DNA of 64,000 nucleotides, taken from positions 961,619 through 1,025,618 of the forward strand of contig NZ_JACHUZ010000013.1 of the NCBI RefSeq assembly GCF_019903425.1, given 5' to 3'. Positions 27,214 through 35,225 of the stretch are shown here, in pieces. The first letter of the stretch is position 1, and the number at the start of each line of letters is the position of its first letter. The position numbers and the translations under genes are program-made. The notes beneath the pieces were generated by a model. It worked only from the letters and a program-made list of their open reading frames with translations. It was not told where the DNA came from and did not search any database. The stretch comes from Vreelandella halophila (GTDB lineage Bacteria; Pseudomonadota; Gammaproteobacteria; Pseudomonadales; Oleiphilaceae).

Positions 27214-28338
27214 ATGGAACTCGAGAAACTGCTCAAGGTTGTGGTCGATAAAAACGGCTCGGACCTGTTCATCACCACCGGTGTGCCACCCAGCGTCAAG
27301 ATCAATGGGCGCATCGTGCCGGTCACCAAGGAACCGCTGACGCCGGAGAAAACCCGTGAGCTGGTGTACGGCTCAATGACGGACAAACAGGCGCGGGAAT
27401 TCGACGAGAACAACGAATGCAACTACGCGCTCAGCGCCCGGGGGATCGGGCGCTTCCGTGTCAGTGCCTTCTTCCAGCGCAACCTCTGCGGCATGGTGCT
27501 GCGCCGGATCGAGACCGAGATTCCCCAGCTCGATGACCTCGGTCTGCCCGATACCATCAGCGAGCTGGCAATGACCAAGCGAGGCCTGATCATCTTCGTG
27601 GGCGCCACCGGCACCGGTAAGTCCACCTCGCTGGCGGCGATGCTCGGGCACCGCAACCAGAACAGCCGGGGGCACATCGTCTCGGTGGAGGACCCGATCG
27701 AGTTCATCCACCAGCACCGCGGGTGCATCGTGACCCAGCGCGAGGTGGGGGTGGATACCGACTCGTTCGAGACCGCGCTCAAGAACACCCTGCGCCAGGC
27801 GCCGGATGTGATCCTGATCGGTGAGGTGCGCACCGCCAAGACCATGGAGTACGCCGTCACCTTCGCCGAAACCGGCCACCTCTGCCTGGCCACCCTGCAC
27901 GCCAACAATGCCAACCAGGCGCTGGACCGGATCATCAACTTCTTCTCGCCGGAAGTGCACAACCAGATCTGGATGGACCTGTCGCTCAATCTCAAGGCCA
28001 TCGTGGCCCAGCAACTCATCCCCACGCCCGACGGCAACGGCCGGGTCGCGGCGATCGAGGTGCTGATCAATACACCGCTGGCCCAGGACATGATTCGCAA
28101 GGGCGAGGTGGACAAGCTCAAGGACCTGATGACCAAATCCGGCGAGTCAGGCATGCAGACCTTCGACCAGGCGCTGTACCACCACTATGCCGACGGCCGG
28201 ATCACCTACAAGGATGCTCTGGCGCACGCGGACTCCGCCAACGACCTGCGCCTGATGATCAAGCTCGGGGCCGACGCCGCCACCGCTGACGAACTGTCCA
28301 GCTCGGTGGACAAGCTCTCCATCCAGGACGATGGGTAA
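27214..28338 (+). CDS. pilU: type IV pilus retraction ATPase, PilU paralogue
   Basis: This 374-residue PilT-like ATPase has Walker A GATGTGKSTS, VEDPIEFIHQH and the His box GHLCLATLHANNANQ. PilU assists PilT in forceful retraction. The C-terminal tail (from about residue 345) is typical of PilU and absent from PilT. Its last 8 bp overlap the start of the next gene, a transporter permease unrelated to pili, which is unusual. Confidence 0.95.
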   Translation: MELEKLLKVVVDKNGSDLFITTGVPPSVKINGRIVPVTKEPLTPEKTRELVYGSMTDKQAREFDENNECNYALSARGIGRFRVSAFFQRNLCGMVLRRIETEIPQLDDLGLPDTISELAMTKRGLIIFVGATGTGKSTSLAAMLGHRNQNSRGHIVSVEDPIEFIHQHRGCIVTQREVGVDTDSFETALKNTLRQAPDVILIGEVRTAKTMEYAVTFAETGHLCLATLHANNANQALDRIINFFSPEVHNQIWMDLSLNLKAIVAQQLIPTPDGNGRVAAIEVLINTPLAQDMIRKGEVDKLKDLMTKSGESGMQTFDQALYHHYADGRITYKDALAHADSANDLRLMIKLGADAATADELSSSVDKLSIQDDG

Positions 28339-29158
28339 CGCCCTGCTGGCGGAGCTGCTCACCGGGTTTGCCGTTGGGGGCATGCTGGCCATGGCCGGCG
28401 TGCTCATGCAGGTGCTGCTGCGCACACCCCTGGCGGAGCCCTATGTGCTGGGTGTATCCGGCGGCGCCGCCAGTGCCGGCCTGGTCTGCATGCTGCTCGG
28501 GCTGGGCGGGTGGTGGATCTCCGGTTTCGCGCTGGTGACGAGTCTCTTCTCCCTGGCGGTGGTCTTTCTGGTGGGCGGCGGTGATGCCCGGGTGCCCCGG
28601 GAACGGCTGCTGCTGACCGGGGTGGTGATGGCCGCCGGCTGGAGCACCGTCATCAGCTTCCTGCTGGCACTGGAATCCAGCGCCTCCGTGCACGACATGC
28701 TCTACTGGCTGATGGGCGACCTGAACCGCTCCATCTCCCCCTGGTGGGGACTGATCGCCCTGGGGCTGGCACTGGTGGCCGGCTGGGTCATGGCCCCGGC
28801 GCTTGACCTGTTGGTGCGTGGCGATGAACAGGCCGCTGTGCTGGGCGTGGAAGTGCACCGGGTGCGCCTGGTGTGCTACGTGCTGGCGGCGGTGCTGACG
28901 GCGCTGGCGGTGACCCTCGCCGGGCCCATCGGTTTCGTTGGTCTGGTGGTCCCGCACCTGGTCAGGCTCCGCGTGGGCGCGCGCCACCGCATACTGCTGC
29001 CGTTCTCGGTTCTGGTGGGCGGCATCTATCTGACCGGTCTCAATGTCATCGCCGGCCTGCCACTGCTTCCGGCCTCGATCCCGGTGGGCATCCTCTCGGC
29101 CATTGTGGGCATTCCTGTGTTCCTCTATATGCTGCAGCGAACAAGGATCGGTGGCTGA
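28331..29158 (+). CDS. BtuC/FecCD-type ABC permease lacking the first helix region
   Basis: This 275-residue protein begins at the segment that normally follows the first membrane helix and RLPR motif (TGFAVGGMLAMAGVLMQVLLR, PYVLGVSGGAA), so about 60-65 residues of the usual FecCD permease are missing. The rest is intact (GPIGFVGLVVPHLVRL), but the C-terminal ADxxAR block seen in its paralogue at 45896 is replaced by GLNVIAGLP. Its start codon lies inside the end of pilU and it is coupled to the ATPase behind it. I infer a cobalamin or related corrinoid carrier subunit, possibly impaired. Confidence 0.8.
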   Translation: MGNALLAELLTGFAVGGMLAMAGVLMQVLLRTPLAEPYVLGVSGGAASAGLVCMLLGLGGWWISGFALVTSLFSLAVVFLVGGGDARVPRERLLLTGVVMAAGWSTVISFLLALESSASVHDMLYWLMGDLNRSISPWWGLIALGLALVAGWVMAPALDLLVRGDEQAAVLGVEVHRVRLVCYVLAAVLTALAVTLAGPIGFVGLVVPHLVRLRVGARHRILLPFSVLVGGIYLTGLNVIAGLPLLPASIPVGILSAIVGIPVFLYMLQRTRIGG

Positions 29159-29946
29159 TGGCATCACTGCAGCTGGACCAGCTTGCATTCGGGCATCGCG
29201 GCCGGGCGCTCACCGAAGCGGTGACCCTGGAGGCCCGCTCCGGGGAGTTCTGGGCAGTCCTTGGCGAGAACGGCTCCGGCAAGAGCACGCTCATGGCGAC
29301 ACTGGCCGGGCTGTTACCGCCGCTCGCCGGGCAGGTGGCGGTGGATGGTGTGAACCTGGGGCGCATGCCGCGCAAGGTCCTGGCTCGCCGGCTGGGTCTG
29401 CTGCTCCAGCACCAGGATGTGGCTTTTCCCTATTCCGTGCGCGAGACGGTCAGCGCTGGGCGCTACGCCCACCGCCCGCCATGGCGGCCGCTGCGCCGGG
29501 AAGATCACGCGGCGGTTGAGCGTGCCCTGGAGGAGACCGGCCTGCTGGCGTTCGCCGAGCTGCGGGCGGACCAGGTCTCCGGAGGCGAACAGCGCCGTGT
29601 GGCGATCGCCACCCTGCTGGCCCAGGAGCCGGGTGCCCTGCTGCTGGATGAGCCGGTCAACCACCTGGACGTGCGCCACGAAGTGGCCCTGATGGACCGC
29701 TTCCGGGAGTATGCGGACGACGGGCGGCTGATCATGGTCTCGCTGCACGATGTGAACCTTGCCAGCCAGTACGCGGATCGGCTGCTGATGCTGTACGCTG
29801 ATGGCACCTGGGAGGCCGGGAAGACGGCGGAACTGCTGACCGAGGACCGGCTGGAACACCTCTACGGGGTCCCTCTAAAAGAAGTCGGCTCGGAAGAGAC
29901 GCCCTTCTGGGTGCCCCTGGGCCACCGCAAACGGAATCGACGATGA
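29158..29946 (+). CDS. ABC transporter ATPase, BtuD/FecE type
   Basis: This 262-residue ATPase has Walker A LGENGSGKST, signature VSGGEQRRVA, Walker B ALLLDEPVNHLD and the switch histidine in VSLHDVNLA. It is fused by a TGATG overlap to the shortened permease before it and overlaps cobU by 4 bp. No binding-protein gene accompanies this pair, so it may share BtuF (45019) or be a relic. Substrate by context: corrinoid. Confidence 0.88.
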   Translation: MASLQLDQLAFGHRGRALTEAVTLEARSGEFWAVLGENGSGKSTLMATLAGLLPPLAGQVAVDGVNLGRMPRKVLARRLGLLLQHQDVAFPYSVRETVSAGRYAHRPPWRPLRREDHAAVERALEETGLLAFAELRADQVSGGEQRRVAIATLLAQEPGALLLDEPVNHLDVRHEVALMDRFREYADDGRLIMVSLHDVNLASQYADRLLMLYADGTWEAGKTAELLTEDRLEHLYGVPLKEVGSEETPFWVPLGHRKRNRR

Positions 29947-30485
29947 GCAACCAGACACTGATTCTGGGCGGCATCCGCTCAGGCAAGAGCGCCCTGGCCG
30001 AAGCCGAGGCGGCCACCAGCGGCCCGCCTGTGGTGTACGTGGCCACGGCCACCGCCGGCGACGGCGAAATGGTCGATCGCATCGCCCGCCACCAGCAGCG
30101 GCGCCCTGATGACTGGGGGCTGGATGAGGAGCCGGTGGCGCTGGGCGGCGTCCTGGCAAGACACCGGGAAGAGGCGCCCTGCCTGCTGATTGACTGCATG
30201 AGCCTGTGGCTTGGCAATCTTCTGGGTGAAGAGGAAGGCGCACTGGAACGCGAGCGCGAGGCCTTCCTGGACCAGCTGGAACGCTACCCCGGCCCACTGG
30301 TGATCGTCAGCAATGAGGTGGGGCTGGGTGTGATCGGCATGGACGCGCTGACCCGCCGCTTCTGCGACGAACTGGGCTGGCTCAACCAGGCGCTGGCGCA
30401 GCGTTGCAATCAGGTGGTGCTGTCGGTGGCCGGGCTGCCGCAGGTGCTCAAGGGTTCCCGGGGTGGTGGGCAATCAGGCAGCTGA
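29943..30485 (+). CDS. cobU: adenosylcobinamide kinase / guanylyltransferase
   Basis: This 180-residue bifunctional enzyme phosphorylates adenosylcobinamide and adds GMP, giving AdoCbi-GDP. The P-loop LILGGIRSGKSALAE, YVATATAGDGEM and HQQRRPDDW motifs, and the VSNEVGLGV block, are diagnostic. The start overlaps the ATPase stop codon. The 3' end overlaps the convergent cobC gene by 38 bp. Confidence 0.95.
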   Translation: MSNQTLILGGIRSGKSALAEAEAATSGPPVVYVATATAGDGEMVDRIARHQQRRPDDWGLDEEPVALGGVLARHREEAPCLLIDCMSLWLGNLLGEEEGALEREREAFLDQLERYPGPLVIVSNEVGLGVIGMDALTRRFCDELGWLNQALAQRCNQVVLSVAGLPQVLKGSRGGGQSGS

Positions 30486-31080
30486 GCCATTCGCTGGTTT
30501 CCGTGATCCGGTCCATCCGGATCCGGCTGCGGCAGGCAAAGGGTACGGAGACAGCACCCATGGCATGTTCCAGCGGCGTGGCCATGGCCATAGCCAGGAT
30601 CATGCGGATCACCCCACCATGGCAGACCAGCAGGGTGCGCTGGCCTTCAAGCTGTTCCCGCCAGTGCAACATGGCGCCTTCCACCCGCTGGTAGAAAGCC
30701 GCGATGTTTTCGCCGCCAGGGGGCGGGCAGTTGACCGGATCCCGCCAGAACGCCTTGAGGGCATCCGGAGTTTCCCGGGCAATCGCTTCCGGCGTGTGGC
30801 CGTCCCAGTCGCCAAAGCTCATCTCCTGAAGGTCGCGCTCCTCGTAGAGGGGGAGCTCCCTGGCTTCAACCACGGACGCGGCGAAATCGGCGCAGCGCTT
30901 CAGGGGTGAGGTCAGCACCGCATCCCATTGGTCCGATTCGAAGACCTGGGCCTGCATCTGCTGCCAGCCCTGGTCACTCAGGGGGTCATCAATCAGGCCC
31001 CGGTACTTGCGGCCACCCTCAGGTTCACCGTGCCGGATCAGGTCGAAAAAGGTGCCCGGTCGCTCGGGGCTGTCAGCCAT
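30448..31080 (-). CDS. cobC: alpha-ribazole phosphatase / histidine phosphatase
   Basis: This 210-residue histidine phosphatase has the phospho-acceptor motif LIRHGEPEGG and a second active-site histidine in VCHGGVIRMI. In the nucleotide-loop pathway CobC dephosphorylates alpha-ribazole phosphate (or cobalamin phosphate). The start overlaps cobT by 8 bp on the same strand, which supports this role over a general phosphatase. Confidence 0.9.
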   Translation of the reverse strand: MADSPERPGTFFDLIRHGEPEGGRKYRGLIDDPLSDQGWQQMQAQVFESDQWDAVLTSPLKRCADFAASVVEARELPLYEERDLQEMSFGDWDGHTPEAIARETPDALKAFWRDPVNCPPPGGENIAAFYQRVEGAMLHWREQLEGQRTLLVCHGGVIRMILAMAMATPLEHAMGAVSVPFACRSRIRMDRITETSEWLSCLIAHHPGNP

Positions 31081-32119
31081 CGGTTACTCCCGCCTCCGTG
31101 AAGGTTGCCATTTCATTGTGCAGCGCACAGGCAGAGCGTAGCACTGGAACGGCCACGGCGGCACCGCTGCCTTCACCCAGTCGCATGTCCAGGTCCAGCA
31201 CCGCCGTTGCACCCATGGCCTCGAGCATGGTGCGGTGGCCCGGCTCCCGGGACTGGTGGGAGAAATGCAGCCACTGCATCAGGTTCGGGCTCAGGTGCGT
31301 GGCCACCAGGGCGGCGGCGGTGACGATGAAGCCATCCACCAGGACCGGGATGCCACGGTGGGCCGAGCCGATCATGGCGCCGGCAAGCGCGGCAATCTCA
31401 AAACCGCCGAGGGAGGCGAGGGCGTTGAAGGGATCCGTGTCGCTGCCGTGGCGTTGCAGGGCAGCGCGGATGCGGCGGGCCTTGCGGGCCACGCCCAGCT
31501 CATCCAGCCCGGTGCCCGGGCCCACCAGTTCCTCCACCCGGGTCCCGAGCAACAGACTGGCCAGTGCCGAGGCGCTGGTGGTGTTGCCAATGCCCATGTC
31601 ACCGCCAATGAACAGTTCCGCTCCGGCCTCCGAGGCGCGTCCCGCCGCACGGTCACCGGCCTCCAGGGCCTGCTCCAGCTGCTCCACGCTCATCGCCGTT
31701 TCCTGCATGAGATTGCGGGTGCCCGGGGCTATCCATTCGTTGATGACCCCCCGGTCGTCCGGCAGTGGGTGGGCCACGCCCATGTTGATGACCTCCAGGG
31801 TGGCCCCGAGCTGGCGCGCCAGTACGCTGATGGCAGCTCCGCCGGCGGCAAAGTTCGCCACCATCTGCGCCGTGACCTCCTGGGGGAAGGCGGAGACCCC
31901 ATCCGCCGCAATGCCGTGATCCCCGGCAAAGACGGCAATGTGCACCCGGTCCACGGCGGGCCGGTCGCGGTTCTGCTGCGCACAGAGGTGGCAGGCCAGC
32001 GCCTCCAGCTGCCCCAGGGACCCGGGGGGCTTGGTCAACTGCTGCTGGCGCGCCACGGCCCTGTCGTGGTGGGCGCGGGAAGGGTGCGGAAGGGGCTGCT
32101 GCCAGAAGGGATCAGTCAT
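31073..32119 (-). CDS. cobT: nicotinate-nucleotide:dimethylbenzimidazole phosphoribosyltransferase
   Basis: This protein of about 348 residues activates the lower ligand base of cobalamin. It has the family features KPPGSLGQLE, FAGDHGIAADGVSAFP, GDMGIGNTTSASAL and the catalytic glutamate region near the C-terminus (DMRLGEGSGAAVA). I start at ATG 32119 (MTDPFWQQ); an in-frame ATG 15 bp upstream is also possible and neither has a clear ribosome site. cobT-cobC runs opposite to the flanking cobalamin genes. Confidence 0.94.
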   Translation of the reverse strand: MTDPFWQQPLPHPSRAHHDRAVARQQQLTKPPGSLGQLEALACHLCAQQNRDRPAVDRVHIAVFAGDHGIAADGVSAFPQEVTAQMVANFAAGGAAISVLARQLGATLEVINMGVAHPLPDDRGVINEWIAPGTRNLMQETAMSVEQLEQALEAGDRAAGRASEAGAELFIGGDMGIGNTTSASALASLLLGTRVEELVGPGTGLDELGVARKARRIRAALQRHGSDTDPFNALASLGGFEIAALAGAMIGSAHRGIPVLVDGFIVTAAALVATHLSPNLMQWLHFSHQSREPGHRTMLEAMGATAVLDLDMRLGEGSGAAVAVPVLRSACALHNEMATFTEAGVTDG

Positions 32120-32252
32120 GGCTTGGTACCGCATTGGTGAAATGGGTGCACCTTACTCCGAAGGAACCGCAAGTGCCAGGGTGGCCGCCTTTACCGGCGG
32201 CGGGCTGGGCTATAGAATTCCTTTCCCTTTGATCCAATTCCCGGGCCCCTCC

Positions 32253-32975
32253 ATGGCTTCTGATGTGACTACCGACATCTATCGGCTGAAGCCCGACCAG
32301 GTCAGAGCCGAGTTCCTTCAGCTGCTGCCCATTGCGGTGTTCGTGGTGATCTTCGGCATCGCCTTTGGCCTGGCGGCGGGGCAGGCCGGGCTGACGCCCT
32401 GGCAGGCGGGCCTGATGAGCGTCACCGTCTTTGCCGGCGCCGCTCAGTTCGCCTCGCTGGGGCTCTGGGGGCAGGAGGTTTCGCTGATCCCGTTGATCGC
32501 CATTGTGCTAGCCATCAACTCCCGCCATATCCTGATGGGCGCAGCCCTTTACCCGGTGCTGCGCAAGCTGCCGCCAGCGCGGCGTTACGGCATACTGCTT
32601 GTGCTCACCGATGCCAACTGGGCCCGCTCCTTCCAGCAGTACCAGGCCGGTCGCGAGAACCTCGAGGCCATTCTTGGCGGTGGCCTGGTGCTCTGGATGG
32701 CCTGGGTGGCCGGTACGCTGTTCGGAAGCTATTTCGGTGGTTTCGTGCAGAACCCGGAAGCCTTCGGGCTGGACATGGTGCTGGGGTGCTTCCTGCTGAC
32801 CATGGCGTTGGGCGGCCCGAAATCGCGCCGGATCCTGCTGGCATGGACAGTGGCGGGCGTCTCGGCCGTCCTCGCCTGGCAGTGGCTGCCGCCGCATACC
32901 CACGTGATTGTAGGGGCCCTGGCTGGCGGTGTGGTGGGTCTCTTCTGGCTGGAGCCCTCGCATGATCGGTATTGA
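32253..32975 (+). CDS. azlC: AzlC-family amino acid exporter, large subunit
   Basis: This 240-residue membrane protein has the AzlC patterns FGIAFGLAAGQAG, VFAGAAQFASLGL and NSRHILMGAAL. AzlCD pairs export branched-chain amino acids or analogues. It begins 133 bp from cobT, divergently, and overlaps azlD by 14 bp. A TATAGAAT-like -10 lies about 40 bp before the start. Nothing in the sequence ties it to cobalamin apart from its position. Confidence 0.9.
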   Translation: MASDVTTDIYRLKPDQVRAEFLQLLPIAVFVVIFGIAFGLAAGQAGLTPWQAGLMSVTVFAGAAQFASLGLWGQEVSLIPLIAIVLAINSRHILMGAALYPVLRKLPPARRYGILLVLTDANWARSFQQYQAGRENLEAILGGGLVLWMAWVAGTLFGSYFGGFVQNPEAFGLDMVLGCFLLTMALGGPKSRRILLAWTVAGVSAVLAWQWLPPHTHVIVGALAGGVVGLFWLEPSHDRY

Positions 32976-33276
32976 AACTACGACCCTTGGCATCCTGGCC
33001 ATCATCCTTGTCATGGCGCTGGTAACTCTGGGCACCCGTTTCGGGGGCGCCTTCCTCATGGAAAGGGTGCCGCTCAACCGCCGGGTGGAGAGCTTCATCA
33101 ACGCCATGGCAAGCTCCGTGTTGATCGCCATCGTTGTGCCCATGGCCTTTGCCGGGGATCTGGGTGCCAAGGCGGCGCTGCTGACCACGGCGGTCATCAT
33201 GGTCGCCACGGGGCGCTCCCTGCCGGCCATCGGGGCAGGTTTCATGGCGGCGGCGCTGGTGCGGCAGTTCCTGTGA
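32962..33276 (+). CDS. azlD: AzlD-family amino acid exporter, small subunit
   Basis: This 104-residue protein has four predicted helices and the AzlD patterns VTLGTRFGGAF and NAMASSVLIAIVVP. It overlaps azlC by 14 bp and its TGA shares one base with the cbiB ATG (TGATG), so azlCD-cbiB-cobD is one translationally coupled operon. Confidence 0.88.
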   Translation: MIGIETTTLGILAIILVMALVTLGTRFGGAFLMERVPLNRRVESFINAMASSVLIAIVVPMAFAGDLGAKAALLTTAVIMVATGRSLPAIGAGFMAAALVRQFL

Positions 33277-34211
33277 TGGCGTGGGCGCTTCTGACCTGCC
33301 TGCTTGCCCTTGTTCTGGATTTTCTGGTGGGGGAACCCCGCCGTTGGCACCCACTGGTCGGCTTGGGCTGGTGCGCGGACCGCGTGGAGGCCGCGCTGAA
33401 TCCCCGCGGTCGGGGCGGCATCCTGGCCGGCGGGCTGGCCGTGGCCCTGCTGGTGCTGCCGGTGATCGGCGTTGCCCTGGTGGCGGTGGCGCTGCCGTCG
33501 CCCTATGGGCTGATCGCGGCCGTGATCCTTCTCTGGCTCTGTATCGGCTACAGCAGTCTGGCGGAACATGGCATGGCGGTTTACCAGCCACTGATGAATT
33601 ATGACCCGGAGACCGCCCGTGAGCGGGTAGGGATGATGGTCAGCCGGGACACCCGCGCGCTGGATGAAACCGGTACCGCTACCGCCGCGACGGAATCCCT
33701 TCTGGAAAATGGTGCGGACGCGATCTTCGCGAGCCTTTTCTGGTTTCTGGTGGCCGGCCTTCCAGGGCTGCTGCTGCATCGGGCCGTGAATACACTGGAT
33801 GCCATGTGGGGCTATCGGTCGGAGCGGTTCAATCGATTCGGGCGTGTAGCGGCCCGGCTGGATGATGTCCTGAACTGGATTCCCGCCCGGCTGACCGCGC
33901 TGGGGTACGCGCTCGCGGGCCGGACGCGGATGGCGCTGAGATGCTGGAAAACCCAGGCGCGGGCGTGGGAAAGTCCCAACGCCGGCCCTGTGATGGCAGC
34001 CGGCGCGGGCGCGCTGGGTGTGCAGCTTGGCGGGCGCGCGCCGTATCACGACGGCTGGCGTGAACGGCCGCTGCTGGGCCATGGAGAAGACCCCGATGCC
34101 CTGACGATTCCTGCGGCGATCACGCTGATTCAGCGAAGTATCGTGCTCTGGATGCTTGCCGCGGCCGTCATAACGGTACTGATGAACGTCCCGGATTGGG
34201 GGGTGCTGTAA
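33276..34211 (+). CDS. cbiB: adenosylcobinamide-phosphate synthase
   Basis: This protein of about 311 residues attaches aminopropanol phosphate to adenosylcobyric acid. It is an inner-membrane protein with features DFLVGEPRRWHPLVGLG, VSRDTRALDETG and the C-terminal VLWMLAAAVI helix. It begins at ATG 33276, or less likely at GTG 33273. Naming caution: it is called CobD in Pseudomonas and CbiB in Salmonella. Confidence 0.94.
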   Translation: MAWALLTCLLALVLDFLVGEPRRWHPLVGLGWCADRVEAALNPRGRGGILAGGLAVALLVLPVIGVALVAVALPSPYGLIAAVILLWLCIGYSSLAEHGMAVYQPLMNYDPETARERVGMMVSRDTRALDETGTATAATESLLENGADAIFASLFWFLVAGLPGLLLHRAVNTLDAMWGYRSERFNRFGRVAARLDDVLNWIPARLTALGYALAGRTRMALRCWKTQARAWESPNAGPVMAAGAGALGVQLGGRAPYHDGWRERPLLGHGEDPDALTIPAAITLIQRSIVLWMLAAAVITVLMNVPDWGVL

Positions 34212-35225
34212 GTGGTGGCAACACACGGTGGTCGCCTGAACCAGGCGGCGCGGGATTGGGGAATTCCGCTCGAGCAGTGGCTGGATCTCTCCACTGGCAT
34301 CAATCCCCGTCCCTGGCCTGTTCCCGAGCTGCCGGTTGAGGTCTGGCAGCGCCTCCCGGAAGACGACGACGGCCTGCCGGCACTTGCCCGGCGCTGGGCC
34401 GGCGCACCGGAGCGCGCGGGCTGCCTTCCCGTGGCGGGGACCCAGGCGGCGATACAGGCGCTTCCCCGTTTACGCGCCCCCGGGCGCATCGGGGTGCCGG
34501 AGCCGGCCTACGTGGAACATGCCGAGGGTTGGCGGGCCGCCGGGCATGAGGTGGTGCCCTTCAGCGCTTTCCCTTCGGATGAAGCCCTTTCCGGACTGGA
34601 CGCCCTGGTCTGGATCAATCCCAACAACCCCACGGGCGAAACGGTCACGGCGAACCGTCTGCTGGCAGGCCACGAGCGCCTGGCGGGGCACGGTGGCTGG
34701 CTCGTGGTGGATGAAGCCTTTATTGATGCGGAGCCGGAGCAGAGCCTGGTTCCGGAGACAGGGCGACCCGGGCTGGTGGTCTACCGGTCACTGGGCAAGT
34801 TCTTCGGGCTGGCGGGCCTGAGGGCGGGGCTCGTGTTTGGTCCCAACGGACTCTGCGACCAGCTTGGCGAGACGCTTGGCCCCTGGGCTGTCAGTCATCC
34901 GGCCCGGTACCTGATGCAGCGGGCGCTGGCGGATACTGAGTGGCAGCAGGCGGCGGCCGAGCGCCTCAGGGCCGACAGCCAGCGTCTTTCCGGAATGCTC
35001 CTTGAGGCCGGCCTTGCGCCCCGGGGGGGCACCCCTTTGTTCATGTATTGCCCCCACGACGATGCCCGCCGTGTGGCGGATGCCCTGGCGGAACAGGCGG
35101 TACTGGTGCGCGTGTTCGACTCCCCCCCGGCACTGCGCTTTGGTCTGCCCGGCCCCGAAGCCGAGTGGCAGCACCTTGAGCAGGCCCTGGCCGGAATTTC
35201 CGGGGGGCGGGGCGACTACCGGTAG
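34212..35225 (+). CDS. cobD: threonine-phosphate decarboxylase
   Basis: This 337-residue PLP aminotransferase-fold enzyme makes aminopropanol phosphate for CbiB. It has WLDLSTGINPRPWP at the N-terminus, WINPNNPTGETV, and the PLP lysine in YRSLGKFFGLAGLRAG. It starts with GTG directly after the cbiB stop codon. Its last 10 bp overlap the convergent sulfatase gene. Called CobC in Pseudomonas, CobD in Salmonella. Confidence 0.93.
   Translation: MVATHGGRLNQAARDWGIPLEQWLDLSTGINPRPWPVPELPVEVWQRLPEDDDGLPALARRWAGAPERAGCLPVAGTQAAIQALPRLRAPGRIGVPEPAYVEHAEGWRAAGHEVVPFSAFPSDEALSGLDALVWINPNNPTGETVTANRLLAGHERLAGHGGWLVVDEAFIDAEPEQSLVPETGRPGLVVYRSLGKFFGLAGLRAGLVFGPNGLCDQLGETLGPWAVSHPARYLMQRALADTEWQQAAAERLRADSQRLSGMLLEAGLAPRGGTPLFMYCPHDDARRVADALAEQAVLVRVFDSPPALRFGLPGPEAEWQHLEQALAGISGGRGDYR

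Noticed and set aside
32508-34226. A 572-residue minus-strand frame
   Set aside because: It is antisense to azlC, azlD and cbiB, which are all recognisable; no homology is apparent.
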